Origin: JARFQH01 sp963825595
Lineage (GTDB): Bacteria; Desulfobacterota; Desulfobacteria; Desulfobacterales; SG8-13
DNA length: 64,000 nucleotides
Reading direction: 5' to 3'
Assembly (NCBI GenBank): GCA_963825595.1
Contig: CAWGUE010000004.1
Location: 139,285 to 203,284 of the forward strand
The notes beneath the pieces were generated by a model. It was not told where the DNA came from. It saw only the letters and a list, made by a program, of their open reading frames with translations, and searched no databases. The position numbers and the translations under genes are program-made. Positions 18,312 through 27,789 of the stretch are shown piece by piece. How positions within the stretch are numbered: the stretch's first letter is position 1; every line of letters begins with the position of its first letter.

Positions 18312-18515
18312 ATGAAAATAGAGCATAAATTTGCAGACTATCTGGATAAAGATTCTATCGGAGCGATCGAGGCAATTGAGAAAGAGACCGGCACCCGTAT
18401 CCTGGCCTACTATACGCCGCCGGCACCGGCCCATTTGACTGAGGAGCAGCTCAAGAAAATCGAAGCGCTCGAAAAAAAGCTTTGCGTGCGGCTGGTGGCG
18501 TATTCCAGTCATTAG
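18312..18515 (+). CDS. Small hypothetical protein (67 aa)
   Basis: A small acidic/basic mixed protein starting at ATG 18312 with GAGGAG 8 bp upstream. Residues 14-31 (KDSIGAIEAIEKETGTRI) and 42-58 look helical, joined by a proline-rich turn (YTPPAPAHLTEEQL). One cysteine (KLCVRL). There is no membrane segment. The good ribosome site and clean codon use support translation. Family and role unknown. Confidence 0.6.
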   Translation: MKIEHKFADYLDKDSIGAIEAIEKETGTRILAYYTPPAPAHLTEEQLKKIEALEKKLCVRLVAYSSH

Positions 18516-19045
18516 GCCGGAGACATTTTTGCGTAGCTCTATGAAGTCATCTCAAAGGATTTTAGCACTACCTGATTCTGAGTGCATTGGGATTGATACA
18601 GCAGGAAATTCGCAAACAGGCCATAAGGCTTGGAAAAGCCGGACGGCCGGACGAGTAAATTTGAGAGAGTTCGAATTCCCACAACCAATGTATGCGAGTG
18701 GTGGAAGACCCACGGATATTTTTCAATCATCTATTGATTGTGAGGGTAGGGTAGGTTAAACGAGGGTAGATTCGGAACCTGTTAGTTGACTTTATCAGGG
18801 TGCGTGAAATTCGATTTCATATAAACAATATGGCGGTAGTTTACATAGGTTAAAATGATGTTGTAAAAAATCATTAACCAGAGTCCGTCCAGGAATGGTA
18901 GTTTTCGGTCCCGGCCAGTTCGCAGCGATTTTGTAACCGCAGGCGCAGCGGCGCTACGTCGAAAATTACAAGAAGCGAGAACACCGGCCCGGGTCGAAAG
19001 AAACCGTTTATGGATTGACACTCACTACAGTAAGGAGACTTCAAT
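18516..19045. repeat. Gene-free stretch with an imperfect inverted repeat
   Basis: From about 18885 to 19010 the sequence folds back on itself: GTTTTCGGTCCCGGCC (18901-18916) opposes GGCCCGGGTCGAAAG (18986-19000), and TTTTGTAA opposes TTACAA further in. This resembles a palindromic intergenic repeat. The rest, apart from the dodecin ribosome site, shows nothing recognisable. Confidence 0.4.
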
Positions 19046-19246
19046 ATGGCAGTTGCAAAAGTTATCGAGCTTATTTCTGAGGGGAAAAGTGTTGAGGATG
19101 CAATTGAGAACGCGCTTCTGGAAGCTGCAAAGACCGTAAAGAACATAAAACATGTTTATGCAGAAGGAATCCAGGCAATTGTGGAGAACAACACGATTAA
19201 GACCTATCGCATAAACGCGAAAGTGACGTTCATAGTCCATTCTTAA
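19046..19246 (+). CDS. Dodecin-like flavin-binding protein
   Basis: A 66-residue protein with the dodecin pattern: a beta strand (VAKVIELISEGKSVEDAIENAL), a helix, and two long antiparallel strands (AIVENNTIKTYRINAKVTFIV). Dodecins assemble into hollow dodecamers storing flavin or binding CoA. The tryptophan that stacks on the flavin in archaeal and proteobacterial dodecins (DWFEV) is replaced here by KHVYA, so flavin binding may differ. ATG is preceded by TAAGGAGACTTCAAT. It stands alone. Confidence 0.8.
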   Translation: MAVAKVIELISEGKSVEDAIENALLEAAKTVKNIKHVYAEGIQAIVENNTIKTYRINAKVTFIVHS

Positions 19247-19835
19247 AAATACTCGCGAATACGTTTGGCCGGCCTTTAAAGTTTGAGTGAGACTTCACGA
19301 TGAAAACGGGGTAGAGCACAAGGAAAAGCGAGGTGCTTTCTCCGGGTGCCTCTTTGCGTCTTTTACGACGGTCCGAAGGGGCATTTTTTTATCCGAATAG
19401 AATTTACTTGCACTTTATACAGTTTCTCAACGCGGTGCACGGCCTGTTTCACCACAGGTTATGATATTGGCACTTCTTGCAGGTCCGTAGTCGTCATCTT
19501 TGGAAAAATTTTCCAAAGCGACAATGAAGGCGATTTAAAAATGCGGCCTATCCGGTCAGCAGCCTTCTCATCACGGTGGATTTCGGTGCATTTTCGATAT
19601 CATATATAATATCGACTATTGACCGTGTCTTATCAAAGGCTCACATGGCCAGATCACTACTGTAAATAATATTCGCCCTCTTTCCTTACTATTGCTCTAC
19701 CACCGAAAACAACGCAATAGGAAGAACCCTTTAGTCAGGATGATTGACAGCGTGAAACGAGCAAATTTGACGTGGATACCTGCGTGGCCGGTAGGCCGTC
19801 AGAATCAAAAAACGAGATTTCGTTGATTCGCCATT
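19247..19835. other. Gene-free stretch
   Basis: No supported gene. Short open frames here lack ribosome sites and protein-like composition. A weak hairpin GAGGTGC/GGTGCCTC lies near 19330-19355. Confidence 0.4.
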
Positions 19836-20191
19836 ATGGCCATACCAAGCCCCATTGACAGGAAAAGGTTTCCGCTTTTGTACGCGCAAATGGCGCTGGC
19901 CATTGCCACTTACTTTCCGCCGGACACCCGCATTACGGTCCCCAAGGGCGGTCTCGTCTTATGGGTGAAGCTGAACCGCCATGTCGACAGCCTCAAGTTC
20001 TACCGGGAGGCACAGCGCCGCCGACTATCCATCTTACCCGGGGTCATCTGTTCGACCACAACCAATTTTAAGCATTTCATTCGCACCAGCTGCGGATATC
20101 CATGGACGCCGGAGATCGAAAGGGCACAAAGGTGTTGGGGCAGATTGCCTACCAGTTCGGCGATGGAATTGCTTCTCAACATGATGAGTAA
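19836..20191 (+). pseudogene. Remnant of a MocR/PdxR-type GntR regulator (aminotransferase-like domain)
   Basis: About 115 codons of the C-terminal, aminotransferase-like domain of a MocR-type regulator persist: MALAIATYFPPDTRITVPKG then GGLVLWVKLNRHVDSLKFYREAQRR-type sequence, and CGYPWTPEIERA. Near 20128 the frame shifts by one base; the family sequence continues in the neighbouring frame as KVLGQIAYQFGDGIASQHDE to TAA at 20191. The DNA-binding N-terminal domain and most of the fold are missing. Such regulators sense pyridoxal phosphate or amino compounds; this copy cannot function. Confidence 0.75.
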
Positions 20192-20257
20192 GCAGTAGAC
20201 CGGTCACACACGTCGAATAACGGCTGTTTTATTCTTTACGCGGTCGGCGTTCGATGA

Positions 20258-21544
20258 TCACGAATTGGAGAACCGTGCCACCAATGCTTCCAGGTAGCGC
20301 GACTTGACCTGCTCGGTCGCCATGGCTTTCTCTACCGGGGGTAAGCGGAGGATGGCGCCAAGCACGGCCGCCAGCGCCCGATGGTGCCAAAGGACCTGGT
20401 TGTCGAAGATCAAGTTCTGCAACTGACCCCGTTCAATGGCCATCACGACCGCACGGTGGGTTCCGTTCAATGGTGTGATGACCCGTTGAAACCGCGACGC
20501 CAGCGTGATGCTGGCGTTTTTGGTGCAGGCCCGAACGCAGACCCCGCAGCCCAGGCAACGCGACTCGTCGAGGTGAGCCATTTTTTTTCGCGGGCGCTCT
20601 GGGTCATTGGCTGAAACCAGCGACATGGCTTCGACCGGGCAAACGGCGACGCACTTGCCGCAGCCATTGCAGGAATTCTCGTCCACTGCCGGCAAAAAGT
20701 TGGTGGTGTGAATCGGGTGCATGACCGCAAAGCGCCGCGCCGCGATCATCGCCTCGCAACAGCAGCCGCAGCAATTGCAAATAAAGTTGACCTTTTGGCG
20801 GACGTTTTCACCGAACTGAACCAGGTTGTTCTCGTAGGCTTGGGCCAAAAACTCCATTCCTTCGGAGACATCGACCGCCCGGGCGTGACCATGGCGAACG
20901 AGTGACGCGGCCGTGGTGTTGAAGGTCATGCAGATATTCATGGGAGCTTTGCAAGCTCGGCCCACATGCATCATCTTGTGGCGGCAGTAGCACATGCTCA
21001 CTCCCCGGTAAGACGCGCTTTTGATTACTTCACTGGTCCGCTCGTAGTCGAGCACTTGCAGGGCGTTGTCATCCATAAGGGCCGGTTCATTGACAAAGGC
21101 GCGTCCGAGCTGGGTCTGGCCCTTTGTAAACAGTTCCCGGATAAAGTCTTCCTCGACATTCAGATATTCATAGAAAAGTTCGCCGAGCAATTTCTGGTCG
21201 ATATCGTGACGGACGCGCATCATCGAAAACTCGAAAAACCCGGCCATGGGCGGCGGCAACACGTAACGGGTTTCACCGGCCACGACAAAGTCCACCAATA
21301 AGGCTTTTTCCGCCAACCGTTCCAGGAACATGCGCGCCTTGCTTTCGGGTATTTGCCAGATGCGAGCGGCGCGCTTTGCGGTAAACGGCTTTATGGGCAG
21401 CAGCGAGACCAGTTCGGCCTCCTTTTTGTCGAAGAGAACCATCAGGATCTTCGTCAGAAGAGCGGATGGGGGCGCACCCTGGGGAAAGCGGTTGAGGCGC
21501 TCGGTGAGACGCTGGTATGCAGAATGGGCGGCGCTGTGGGCCAT
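20258..21544 (-). CDS. Cysteine-rich 4Fe-4S dicluster ferredoxin domain protein
   Basis: A 428-residue cytoplasmic protein. The N-terminal 120 residues look like a winged-helix domain (KPFTAKRAARIWQIPESKARMFLERLAEKALL). A mid-protein segment holds unusual cysteines: CYCRHKMMHVGRACKAP then CNCCGCCCEAM. Next come two standard 4Fe-4S motifs, CNGCGKCVAVCP and CLGCGVCVRACT, so at least two clusters are expected, and the extra seven or so cysteines could bind another cluster. ATG 21544 follows TAGGAG. Similar proteins occur in sulfate reducers, with no assigned reaction. It probably transfers electrons, possibly with redox sensing through the winged helix. Confidence 0.75.
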   Translation of the reverse strand: MAHSAAHSAYQRLTERLNRFPQGAPPSALLTKILMVLFDKKEAELVSLLPIKPFTAKRAARIWQIPESKARMFLERLAEKALLVDFVVAGETRYVLPPPMAGFFEFSMMRVRHDIDQKLLGELFYEYLNVEEDFIRELFTKGQTQLGRAFVNEPALMDDNALQVLDYERTSEVIKSASYRGVSMCYCRHKMMHVGRACKAPMNICMTFNTTAASLVRHGHARAVDVSEGMEFLAQAYENNLVQFGENVRQKVNFICNCCGCCCEAMIAARRFAVMHPIHTTNFLPAVDENSCNGCGKCVAVCPVEAMSLVSANDPERPRKKMAHLDESRCLGCGVCVRACTKNASITLASRFQRVITPLNGTHRAVVMAIERGQLQNLIFDNQVLWHHRALAAVLGAILRLPPVEKAMATEQVKSRYLEALVARFSNS

Positions 21545-22125
21545 GGTTTTCTCCTAAAAACTTTCGATCGTCGGATGTGGATTCATTGTCGCATGTCTGA
21601 ACCTCATGCAGATCAGCTGACGACACAGGTGCGCATGGAATCTAAAGCCCTATTTCAAGATGGATTCCGAGAGCCCCCGGTTCAGCCATTAACACGGTAT
21701 AGTCAAGAGCAATGGTTTTTCAACAGCCTGTTAGTTTGTGGAATAATATCAAGAAACCGTCCAGTATGGAAACAAAGATCTACCTGGCGCTTTACACATA
21801 GCCCTGCCATGGATGTTCGATAGACTGTGCGAGGGTCATTCCGGTCAGGTGGGGCGTAGGTGCGGTATTTTACGGTTGGAAAAGATACCGTGACGATGTA
21901 AATTTATATCCCAATTGAGCGAAAGTTGAGGCGTCATCGGCTTTCCCGCAAGGGTAAACAAAACGGGATTAAAAATGGACATTTTCATCTCATCATGGGA
22001 AGAGATAATAAATGGCATCTCTATTTGCATAGAGCATTATAAATCAGATATAGAAAAACCTAACCCGTTTTGTTTACGAGCATTTAGGGTTACACATTTT
22101 AACCGCCCATTACCGGGGGTTTACG
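21545..22125. repeat. Gene-free stretch with a 14-bp inverted repeat
   Basis: GTAAACAAAACGGG at 21954-21967 is repeated inverted and exact at 22064-22077. The 96 bp between include AT-rich sequence. CCAATTGAGCGAAAGTTGAGG near 21911 resembles the ends of the repeat elements at 40, 43 and 52.5 kb. No gene is supported. Confidence 0.5.
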
Positions 22126-22752
22126 GTGGGTCCTTTTAATAAACTGACTCAAGAGGAAGTCGATCGAATCAACCGCATCCAGCAGGAGCGTTTCGATCAA
22201 AGCTATCGCCTGTTCGAACCGCCCCTACCGGAAGGCGTTCCCGATCGGCTCGAGAAGATCGTGGCCGCGGCCACGATCAGAGAAGGTGACACTGTTTTGG
22301 ATGTCGGGACCGGAACGGGAGTCTTGATACCGCTGATTCAAACATACCGGCCCGGACGGATTCTTGCTTGTGATCTTTCGAAAGCGATGTTGGGGCAGCT
22401 TGAAAAAAATTATGCCAATGTGGAAACCTTTCAGTCCGATGTGCGGGATCTTACTATATCGGATTCAAGTATCGATGCGATCTTGATTAATGCCTGTTAT
22501 CCCAACATTGCCGACAAGGCGGGAGCTTTCGCAAATATTGCCCGAATGATGAAACCGGCGGGCAGATTGGTGATCAGCCACCCGTTGGGCAAGGCGTTTG
22601 TCGATAAGCTCAGGCCGGGTGCCTCCTACCCGTTAGATGATTTTCCATCTAAGACCGAGGCGTTGCGATTATTCAGCCCCTATGGTCTTGCGGTGGATTT
22701 GCTTGTCGATGAACCAAAACTCTACATCCTTACCCTGCTGAAGCTCAATTAA
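22126..22752 (+). CDS. Class I SAM-dependent methyltransferase
   Basis: A 208-residue protein with the AdoMet motif I VLDVGTGTGVLIPLI (about residue 60), motif II acidic residue in ILACDLSKAMLGQL, and later VETFQSDVRDL and AGRLVISHP motifs. The start is GTG at 22126, with a GGGGG purine stretch before it and no good ATG. The substrate is unknown; the small size suggests a small-molecule or metal/metalloid target over a large macromolecule. It is not in an operon. Confidence 0.82.
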   Translation: MGPFNKLTQEEVDRINRIQQERFDQSYRLFEPPLPEGVPDRLEKIVAAATIREGDTVLDVGTGTGVLIPLIQTYRPGRILACDLSKAMLGQLEKNYANVETFQSDVRDLTISDSSIDAILINACYPNIADKAGAFANIARMMKPAGRLVISHPLGKAFVDKLRPGASYPLDDFPSKTEALRLFSPYGLAVDLLVDEPKLYILTLLKLN

Positions 22753-23193
22753 TATTTTAATCGGCCTTGCGATGTATACTTACGCAAGCCAACTGCGTTG
22801 CGGATGTCATGGTTCTTTTGGAGAGTGAAGGAGATATCTATTTTAAGCTCGATCAGGGGTGGGGTATTAGCGTAGAACCATTTAAAGTTGAAAAATTAAG
22901 ATTACATTTGACACCTTAAGATCCGAGCTATGACTATATCCGCCGGTTTGCGGTTATACTCATTCCCTTTTAAATGCGTCCCATTTTCAGTTTTGATATG
23001 TAATCATAATTTTTTCAGCATTTCTGGCGACCACTATATGTTGGGTTCCAAAAAATCAAACCTTCGATCCAGGTACTGGCAAGATAGGTTGAATTTTTGA
23101 AAGTCAGAATTGATGTGTTTTCATCTATATATACGCCACTGCAATGAAATTATGGTGCTGGCGAGTTGTTTTTACAAGTGATTTAAGCCGATT
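22753..23193. other. Gene-free stretch
   Basis: Between the convergent methyltransferase and metalloprotease genes. No gene, repeat or convincing terminator was seen. Confidence 0.4.
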
Positions 23194-24738
23194 TCACTTT
23201 GCGACACGCGCGGCCACGACTTTGCTGCGGAGTTGTCTTGCCTGATTTGGATCAATCCTGATGCCGAGATTGACCGGCTTCTGCTTCCCGGCCTGCAGAT
23301 GGCCCTTTATTTGATGCTGCACCTGGCGCAGCCGGCCTTTGGCATCTGGGTATTGCAGTGCTATTACCAGGCCGGTGATATTCCTGGGAGTAGGATTGTT
23401 GATAAACGCTATTACCTGTCCCGACTTATCTACGCCTGTACGCAGATTTAAGTATTTATCAGGGTTATCGGCCAGGTCTAAATCAACCAATGAAGCGAAA
23501 GCGGCTTTGCCGGCGGAACTTGGATGACCTGCTGCCTCGGCATAGTATTGCTTGGCATCATCGAAGCGGCCTTCCTTGCGGGCGATGTTACCCAGGCTAT
23601 TGAAGGCATTGGCGGTGGGCAGCAGTTCCAAACTGCGCTTTAAGCGTCTCTTGGAAACCGTATTTCTCTTCAGACGTTCATTGACGATGCCACTTTGCAG
23701 GTGGTAGTAAAAGAAGTTGTCATTGAGGCTTATCGCTTTATCATAATACTTTAAGGCAGTGTCGTATCGCTTGTTGTTCTGTTCAATATCGCCTAGCAGT
23801 GAATAGAAGTGGCCTTCCCGCGGCTCGACGGCTATGGCTTTTTTCACCAGTCTTTTTGCCGTGGCAGCGTCACCATCAGCCAAAGCCTTCTGCGCTTTAT
23901 GGTAAGATTCATAGGCTGGCTTGGTCTCGACCAAATGGGCAATCTTACGCTTGTAGCGGATGCGACCGATTTCACCGCCTTTGGGCAGTTCGGCAGCGGT
24001 ATTGATGTTGCTCGCCACTCGTTCCGGTGATGGCGGGTGGCTGGCGAACAGACCGTTTAACCAGGTTTGCTGGCGTCCTTCGGAGAGCTTGACGAAGGTC
24101 TTTTGCAACTCTACCGCCCCTTGGGGATCGTATCCGGCGCGAGCCATGTACTTCATACCGTATAAGTCCGACTCCCGCTCGGCGTCGCGGCCGTATTTCT
24201 GGTTGATGAGTTGCGCGCCGATACTGGCGCCTAACTGGGCCACATTGGCGTAGTCCGCATTTTGGGTGGCGACGGCGATGGTGGCGGCCATTACCGCACC
24301 TTGTAATAACATGCCACGCTGCATCCCTTTGGCGCCGTGTTTGGCTGCCGCATGAACGATTTCATGGCTCAGTACGGCCGCCAATTCTGATTCGCTTTTC
24401 AGCTCGGTGAGCAGTCCCCGATTGATGCAGATTTTGCCACCCGGCAGAGCCCAGGCGTTGGGCACCGAATTGTTGAGCACCTTAAATTCATAAGGCAGTT
24501 TGCGGTCGCTGACTGAGGCCAGCCTTTGCCCGACATCGTTCACGTAGGATCCAACCTTTGGATCCACTACATAATCGCCCCCCTGAGACTGGCGCATCGG
24601 TGCATATTGCTGCTTGCCAGTACTTAGCTCCTGCGCCTCCGAGATCAGGCTCAGCTCATTCTTGCCGGTTACCGGATTGGTTGCACATCCAGTACACCAC
24701 AATGAGGCGAGCAAAACGAACACTAAGAGCTTTTTCAT
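23194..24738 (-). CDS. M48 family metalloprotease lipoprotein with TPR repeats (BepA-like)
   Basis: A 514-residue predicted outer-membrane lipoprotein. The signal ends in CTGC (Cys18). The M48 peptidase domain carries the zinc motif HEIVH (His125-His129) and the downstream glutamate in AERESDLYGMKYM. The C-terminal half contains tetratricopeptide-like repeats (YESYHKAQKALADGDAATA, YDTALKYYDKAISLN, NAFNSLGNIARKEGR). This order matches BepA/YfgC, which degrades or refolds misassembled outer-membrane proteins in the periplasm. The final 100 residues form a domain I do not recognise. ATG follows AAAGGT. It is transcribed alone. Confidence 0.87.
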   Translation of the reverse strand: MKKLLVFVLLASLWCTGCATNPVTGKNELSLISEAQELSTGKQQYAPMRQSQGGDYVVDPKVGSYVNDVGQRLASVSDRKLPYEFKVLNNSVPNAWALPGGKICINRGLLTELKSESELAAVLSHEIVHAAAKHGAKGMQRGMLLQGAVMAATIAVATQNADYANVAQLGASIGAQLINQKYGRDAERESDLYGMKYMARAGYDPQGAVELQKTFVKLSEGRQQTWLNGLFASHPPSPERVASNINTAAELPKGGEIGRIRYKRKIAHLVETKPAYESYHKAQKALADGDAATAKRLVKKAIAVEPREGHFYSLLGDIEQNNKRYDTALKYYDKAISLNDNFFYYHLQSGIVNERLKRNTVSKRRLKRSLELLPTANAFNSLGNIARKEGRFDDAKQYYAEAAGHPSSAGKAAFASLVDLDLADNPDKYLNLRTGVDKSGQVIAFINNPTPRNITGLVIALQYPDAKGRLRQVQHQIKGHLQAGKQKPVNLGIRIDPNQARQLRSKVVAARVAK

Positions 24739-25419
24739 GGTTGTTACCTTTTATATGGTATAAATCGACTGCTGTAACAATTTACGCTCGGGATAGACCC
24801 TTTGCGATTGAATGAAATGAAATTGATTCTCGACAGCTGAAAAAATGAAAATAAAGAAATAAACGTCAGATTTAGATGCAGCATAACATTTATATGGCCT
24901 TCGGTTGTCAAGAGAAAAACTACTCCTATAGATCGGAAAAGGCAAAATAAGTAAAATATCTTCCGTCTTTAAATCAGATTTCTTGGCAAACGACTCGTTA
25001 GTTCCGACTTTGGTCTTCAATCGTGAGCGTCAGAGCGTTCAGGGAACGCGTCTGCACCAAACATTTATCGAGATTAACCGATTGTCCAAAAAGCTCTTTG
25101 ACAATCAGCGTGCTACCATCGGGCAGCATCAGAATATATTTCGGTACCCTAATCCCGGCTTAGTCAAAGCGAGCGGCTTGGGCTTTGATATCCAATCCAG
25201 TTAGCGTATCACTCGGGCAAGGGGCAGAACACGATAATCGTTTAACAATGCATCTGTATTTGGGTTGGCACCGGAAGGTGCCGCCAATCAAATCGCACAA
25301 GCTTCGGGTATAATGTCCATTCTTTGTTGGCAATCGGGCTGCATTCAGTCAATCAAGAGATTTAGTTCAACCCATGTGATCTCAGTTAGACTTCGAGCTA
25401 GCACCTTCCAGTCCCCAAA
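24739..25419. other. Gene-free stretch with a possible degenerate coding fragment
   Basis: On the minus strand at about 25010-25165 a frame reads IRVPKYILMLPDGSTLIVKE and continues about 30 more residues, protein-like but with no start and with a stop just upstream, so it may be a gene fragment. A perfect hairpin GGCACC-GGAA-GGTGCC lies at 25267-25282, on the downstream side of the transposase gene. Nothing else was recognised. Confidence 0.35.
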
Positions 25420-26463
25420 CTATTGTGCAAAGAATCGGTTCATGTTGAACGCCTCTTTATTTTTAAGCATATAGTATATGGCCCGGCCCAGCTTATGGGT
25501 AAAAATGCCAAGCGCTTTTCCTTTGTTGTATTTGTTGGTGAGTTTGTTCACATAATATTTTGCCTCACCCGATGCTCTTAACATCAGAATCGCCGCCTCC
25601 TTGATGGCCCATTTTAGGTGGTGATTGCCGATTTTCTTATTGGAATGCCCCGCCCATTTACCGTCAGACTCTTTAACGGGCTTTATCAAGCGGGCATATG
25701 ATGCAAAGTTTTGTACGGCATGGAATCGGTTGATGTCATGAACCTCATACAAAATAACCTTGGCCAAGATCGGACCGACTCCAGGGATAGATCTCAGCAG
25801 ATAAAGTGTGTGGTAATCGTGCTGCCTTGCGGTCTTTTCAATATGCCACTCGAGCTTTTTTAGAATTAGGTCTAATGACTCGATTACTTCCAAATCGACC
25901 TGAACGCTTTTTCTGGCCTGCGGGTCCTCAAATCGCTCAGCGACACCGTCATGGTTGTACTTGCGAGAGAGTTTTTTTCTAAAGGCTGGCAGGTTGTACT
26001 GGGTATTGGTGTTCTGGATGTGAGCCACCAGCTCATTACAACGCCTTGAGATATACATGCGCCTGCGCAGCAGGTCACGGGTAGCACGCCATTTAGCTGG
26101 ATATGGGTAGGCGATAGGGAAGTTCCCGCCCTTTAGCAACAAGGCAATCTTATAAGAGTCGATTTTATCATTTTTTGTTTTGCCGCCATGGATGGCTTTC
26201 ATGTATAATGCATGACCAAGCACAAAAGGTATTTTGTGCTCAGCGCAGAAATCTGAGACCCAGTACCAGCAAAATACGCATTCAACACCGACAACAACGT
26301 CTTCAAGGTAAGGAAAAATCAGCTCAAAGAATAGTTCCGGATTTGTATTGATGTTCTGATGCACTTTGGTTTTACCTTTTTGATCCAGAATACAGACGTA
26401 CATTTTGCGAGCATGCAGGTCGATACCGCAGTAATACTTGTGCTGTTGTTTGTAGAAGTTCAT
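25420..26463 (-). mobile_element. IS110-family transposase
   Basis: A 347-residue intact transposase. The N-terminal RuvC-like domain has the four acidic residues of the family: Asp15 in CGIDLHARK, Glu61 in VGVECVF, Asp99 and Asp102 in KTKNDKIDSYKIA. The C-terminal Transposase_20 domain is clear (LRSIPGVGPILAKVILYEV), with the conserved serine region in WAGHSNKKIGNHH. The frame opens further upstream, but ATG 26463 follows AAAGGAGG. IS110 elements have no obvious terminal repeats and are guided by a bridge RNA from a non-coding end. A dispersed repeat begins at about 26549, so the element end on that side may be near 26548. Element limits are not resolved. Confidence 0.9.
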
Positions 26464-26548
26464 CAGTTGGCCTCCTTTGGGTGAAGGATTAATAGAAGCT
26501 CTCACTTCCATTATACCCTTCATCTGGAGGAAGGCCATAACTAGTATC

Positions 26549-26690
26549 AAAACATAAGTTCCGACCGACTCACGCCTGCTGATATGGTCCAGCACCTATC
26601 AAAAGGCGGATTTTCTTGAGCTTGCCACACCGTATCGTCACCATTGATGCGATTTCCGATATTTGGTCTAGTGGCAAGTTACATTAAGCG
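26549..26690 (+). repeat. Dispersed repeat, copy 1 (flanks the IS110 element)
   Basis: About 140 bp that align with 37481-37605. The first 31 bases match at 28 positions, starting AAAACATAAG. A 13-bp insertion follows, then CACCTATCA and further matches such as TGCGATTTC and GTGGCAA. Similarity stops abruptly at 26548, 85 bp before the transposase start codon. It may be the insertion target or an element end. Confidence 0.55.
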
Positions 26691-27081
26691 CCTGAACGAA
26701 ACAATTGCATGTGATTTCACAATCTATCACACCAGTGCAAACAATTGGTTTTCCGTGGAATTAACCAGCAAGACCTTTATAACCACCCTTAATAATTCTC
26801 GATTCTATATATCCATCCCCAGGTTCTTGACAAACTGTAACGTATCGATTTAAGGGTATTATCAGATCATGCTGGGTTACAGCACTTTCTCAGCGCTGCT
26901 TTTAGCCTTCTTTCTGATCCCACATCTGGACCGCAGAAATCTTATCAACAATTTCACGAAACCATTCTGAGCTCCTACTTGGTTGCTGAAGGGTTTAGAC
27001 TAAAAATCACTGCAGCTGGTTTCAAATTACTAATAGCTGCCCTGGCAAAGAACCAGCAACACGACAACTTGAGATTAAACA
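26691..27081. other. Gene-free AT-rich stretch
   Basis: Between the IS110-associated repeat and the DUF4384 gene. No gene or structure supported. It probably contains the promoter of the signalling/caspase cluster. Confidence 0.4.
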
Positions 27082-27789
27082 ATGAAACGTTTTTATATTG
27101 TTTTTATAAAACTCATTGTGACCATTCTTCCCATTGTAATATTAGACAGCCAAACCGTAATTTTTGCAGAACATGCAAGAGGTCAGGCTGAGAATAATGT
27201 TACCTTTCAATGGGCTTTTGGTGCAATAAGAAATTCAAAACTTGGTCCTCAGTTTGAAGCCATAACCCGTGATACTGTAATGAAATCCGGAGATCAGATA
27301 AAATTCTTTTTAAGAATTGAAAACAAGTGCTTTGTTTATTTAATTTATCATAGCTCTCAGGGTGATATAAGCTTACTATTCCCATACCGCTTTAAACTAT
27401 GGGACACTGACTGCCGAATTTCACGAAACTATTACGTCCCGAAAGACGACCAGTGGTATAAGTTAGATGAGTATACTGGAACTGAAAAATTATATTTGCT
27501 TGCTAGTGCTGATCGGCTTGCTGAATTTGAAGACCTTATAAGTGAATATGAAAGTGCCGATAAATCTAATAAAATAGCGATCGGTAAAGAAATCGTTGTA
27601 GAAATTCACAAACTGCGTAAAAAGTATCGTAAATTCAAAAGTCATGTTGAAAAACCGGTAACGATAATTGGTAAAATACGAGGAACTGTAAAAACTAAAG
27701 CCGCAGATCTCAAGGATATTGCTGATTACGCTATAGAAATTTCTGCAAAAAGTTTTTTCATTAGGTCCTTTACAATTGAACACAAGTAA
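27082..27789 (+). CDS. DUF4384-like exported protein
   Basis: A 235-residue protein with an N-terminal signal or anchor (MKRFYIVFIKLIVTILPIVI). The central segment, MKSGDQIKFFLRIENKCFVY then LIYHSSQGDISLLFP, has the DUF4384 pattern: a beta domain found in exported proteins, often beside caspase-like peptidases. The C-terminal part is a lysine-rich helix and a beta tail (KSFFIRSFTIEH). Its stop overlaps the start of the cyclase gene by 14 bp, so the two are co-translated and probably act together. The sequence is AT-rich compared with the flanking chromosome. Family call moderately sure; function unknown. Confidence 0.65.
   Translation: MKRFYIVFIKLIVTILPIVILDSQTVIFAEHARGQAENNVTFQWAFGAIRNSKLGPQFEAITRDTVMKSGDQIKFFLRIENKCFVYLIYHSSQGDISLLFPYRFKLWDTDCRISRNYYVPKDDQWYKLDEYTGTEKLYLLASADRLAEFEDLISEYESADKSNKIAIGKEIVVEIHKLRKKYRKFKSHVEKPVTIIGKIRGTVKTKAADLKDIADYAIEISAKSFFIRSFTIEHK

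Noticed and set aside
18529..18759. 76-codon frame as a gene
   Set aside because: No ribosome site and low-complexity composition without family resemblance.
19463..19478. TGGCACTTCTTGCA as a sigma-54 promoter
   Set aside because: The GG to GC distance is 10 bp instead of 12, and no gene follows at a suitable distance.
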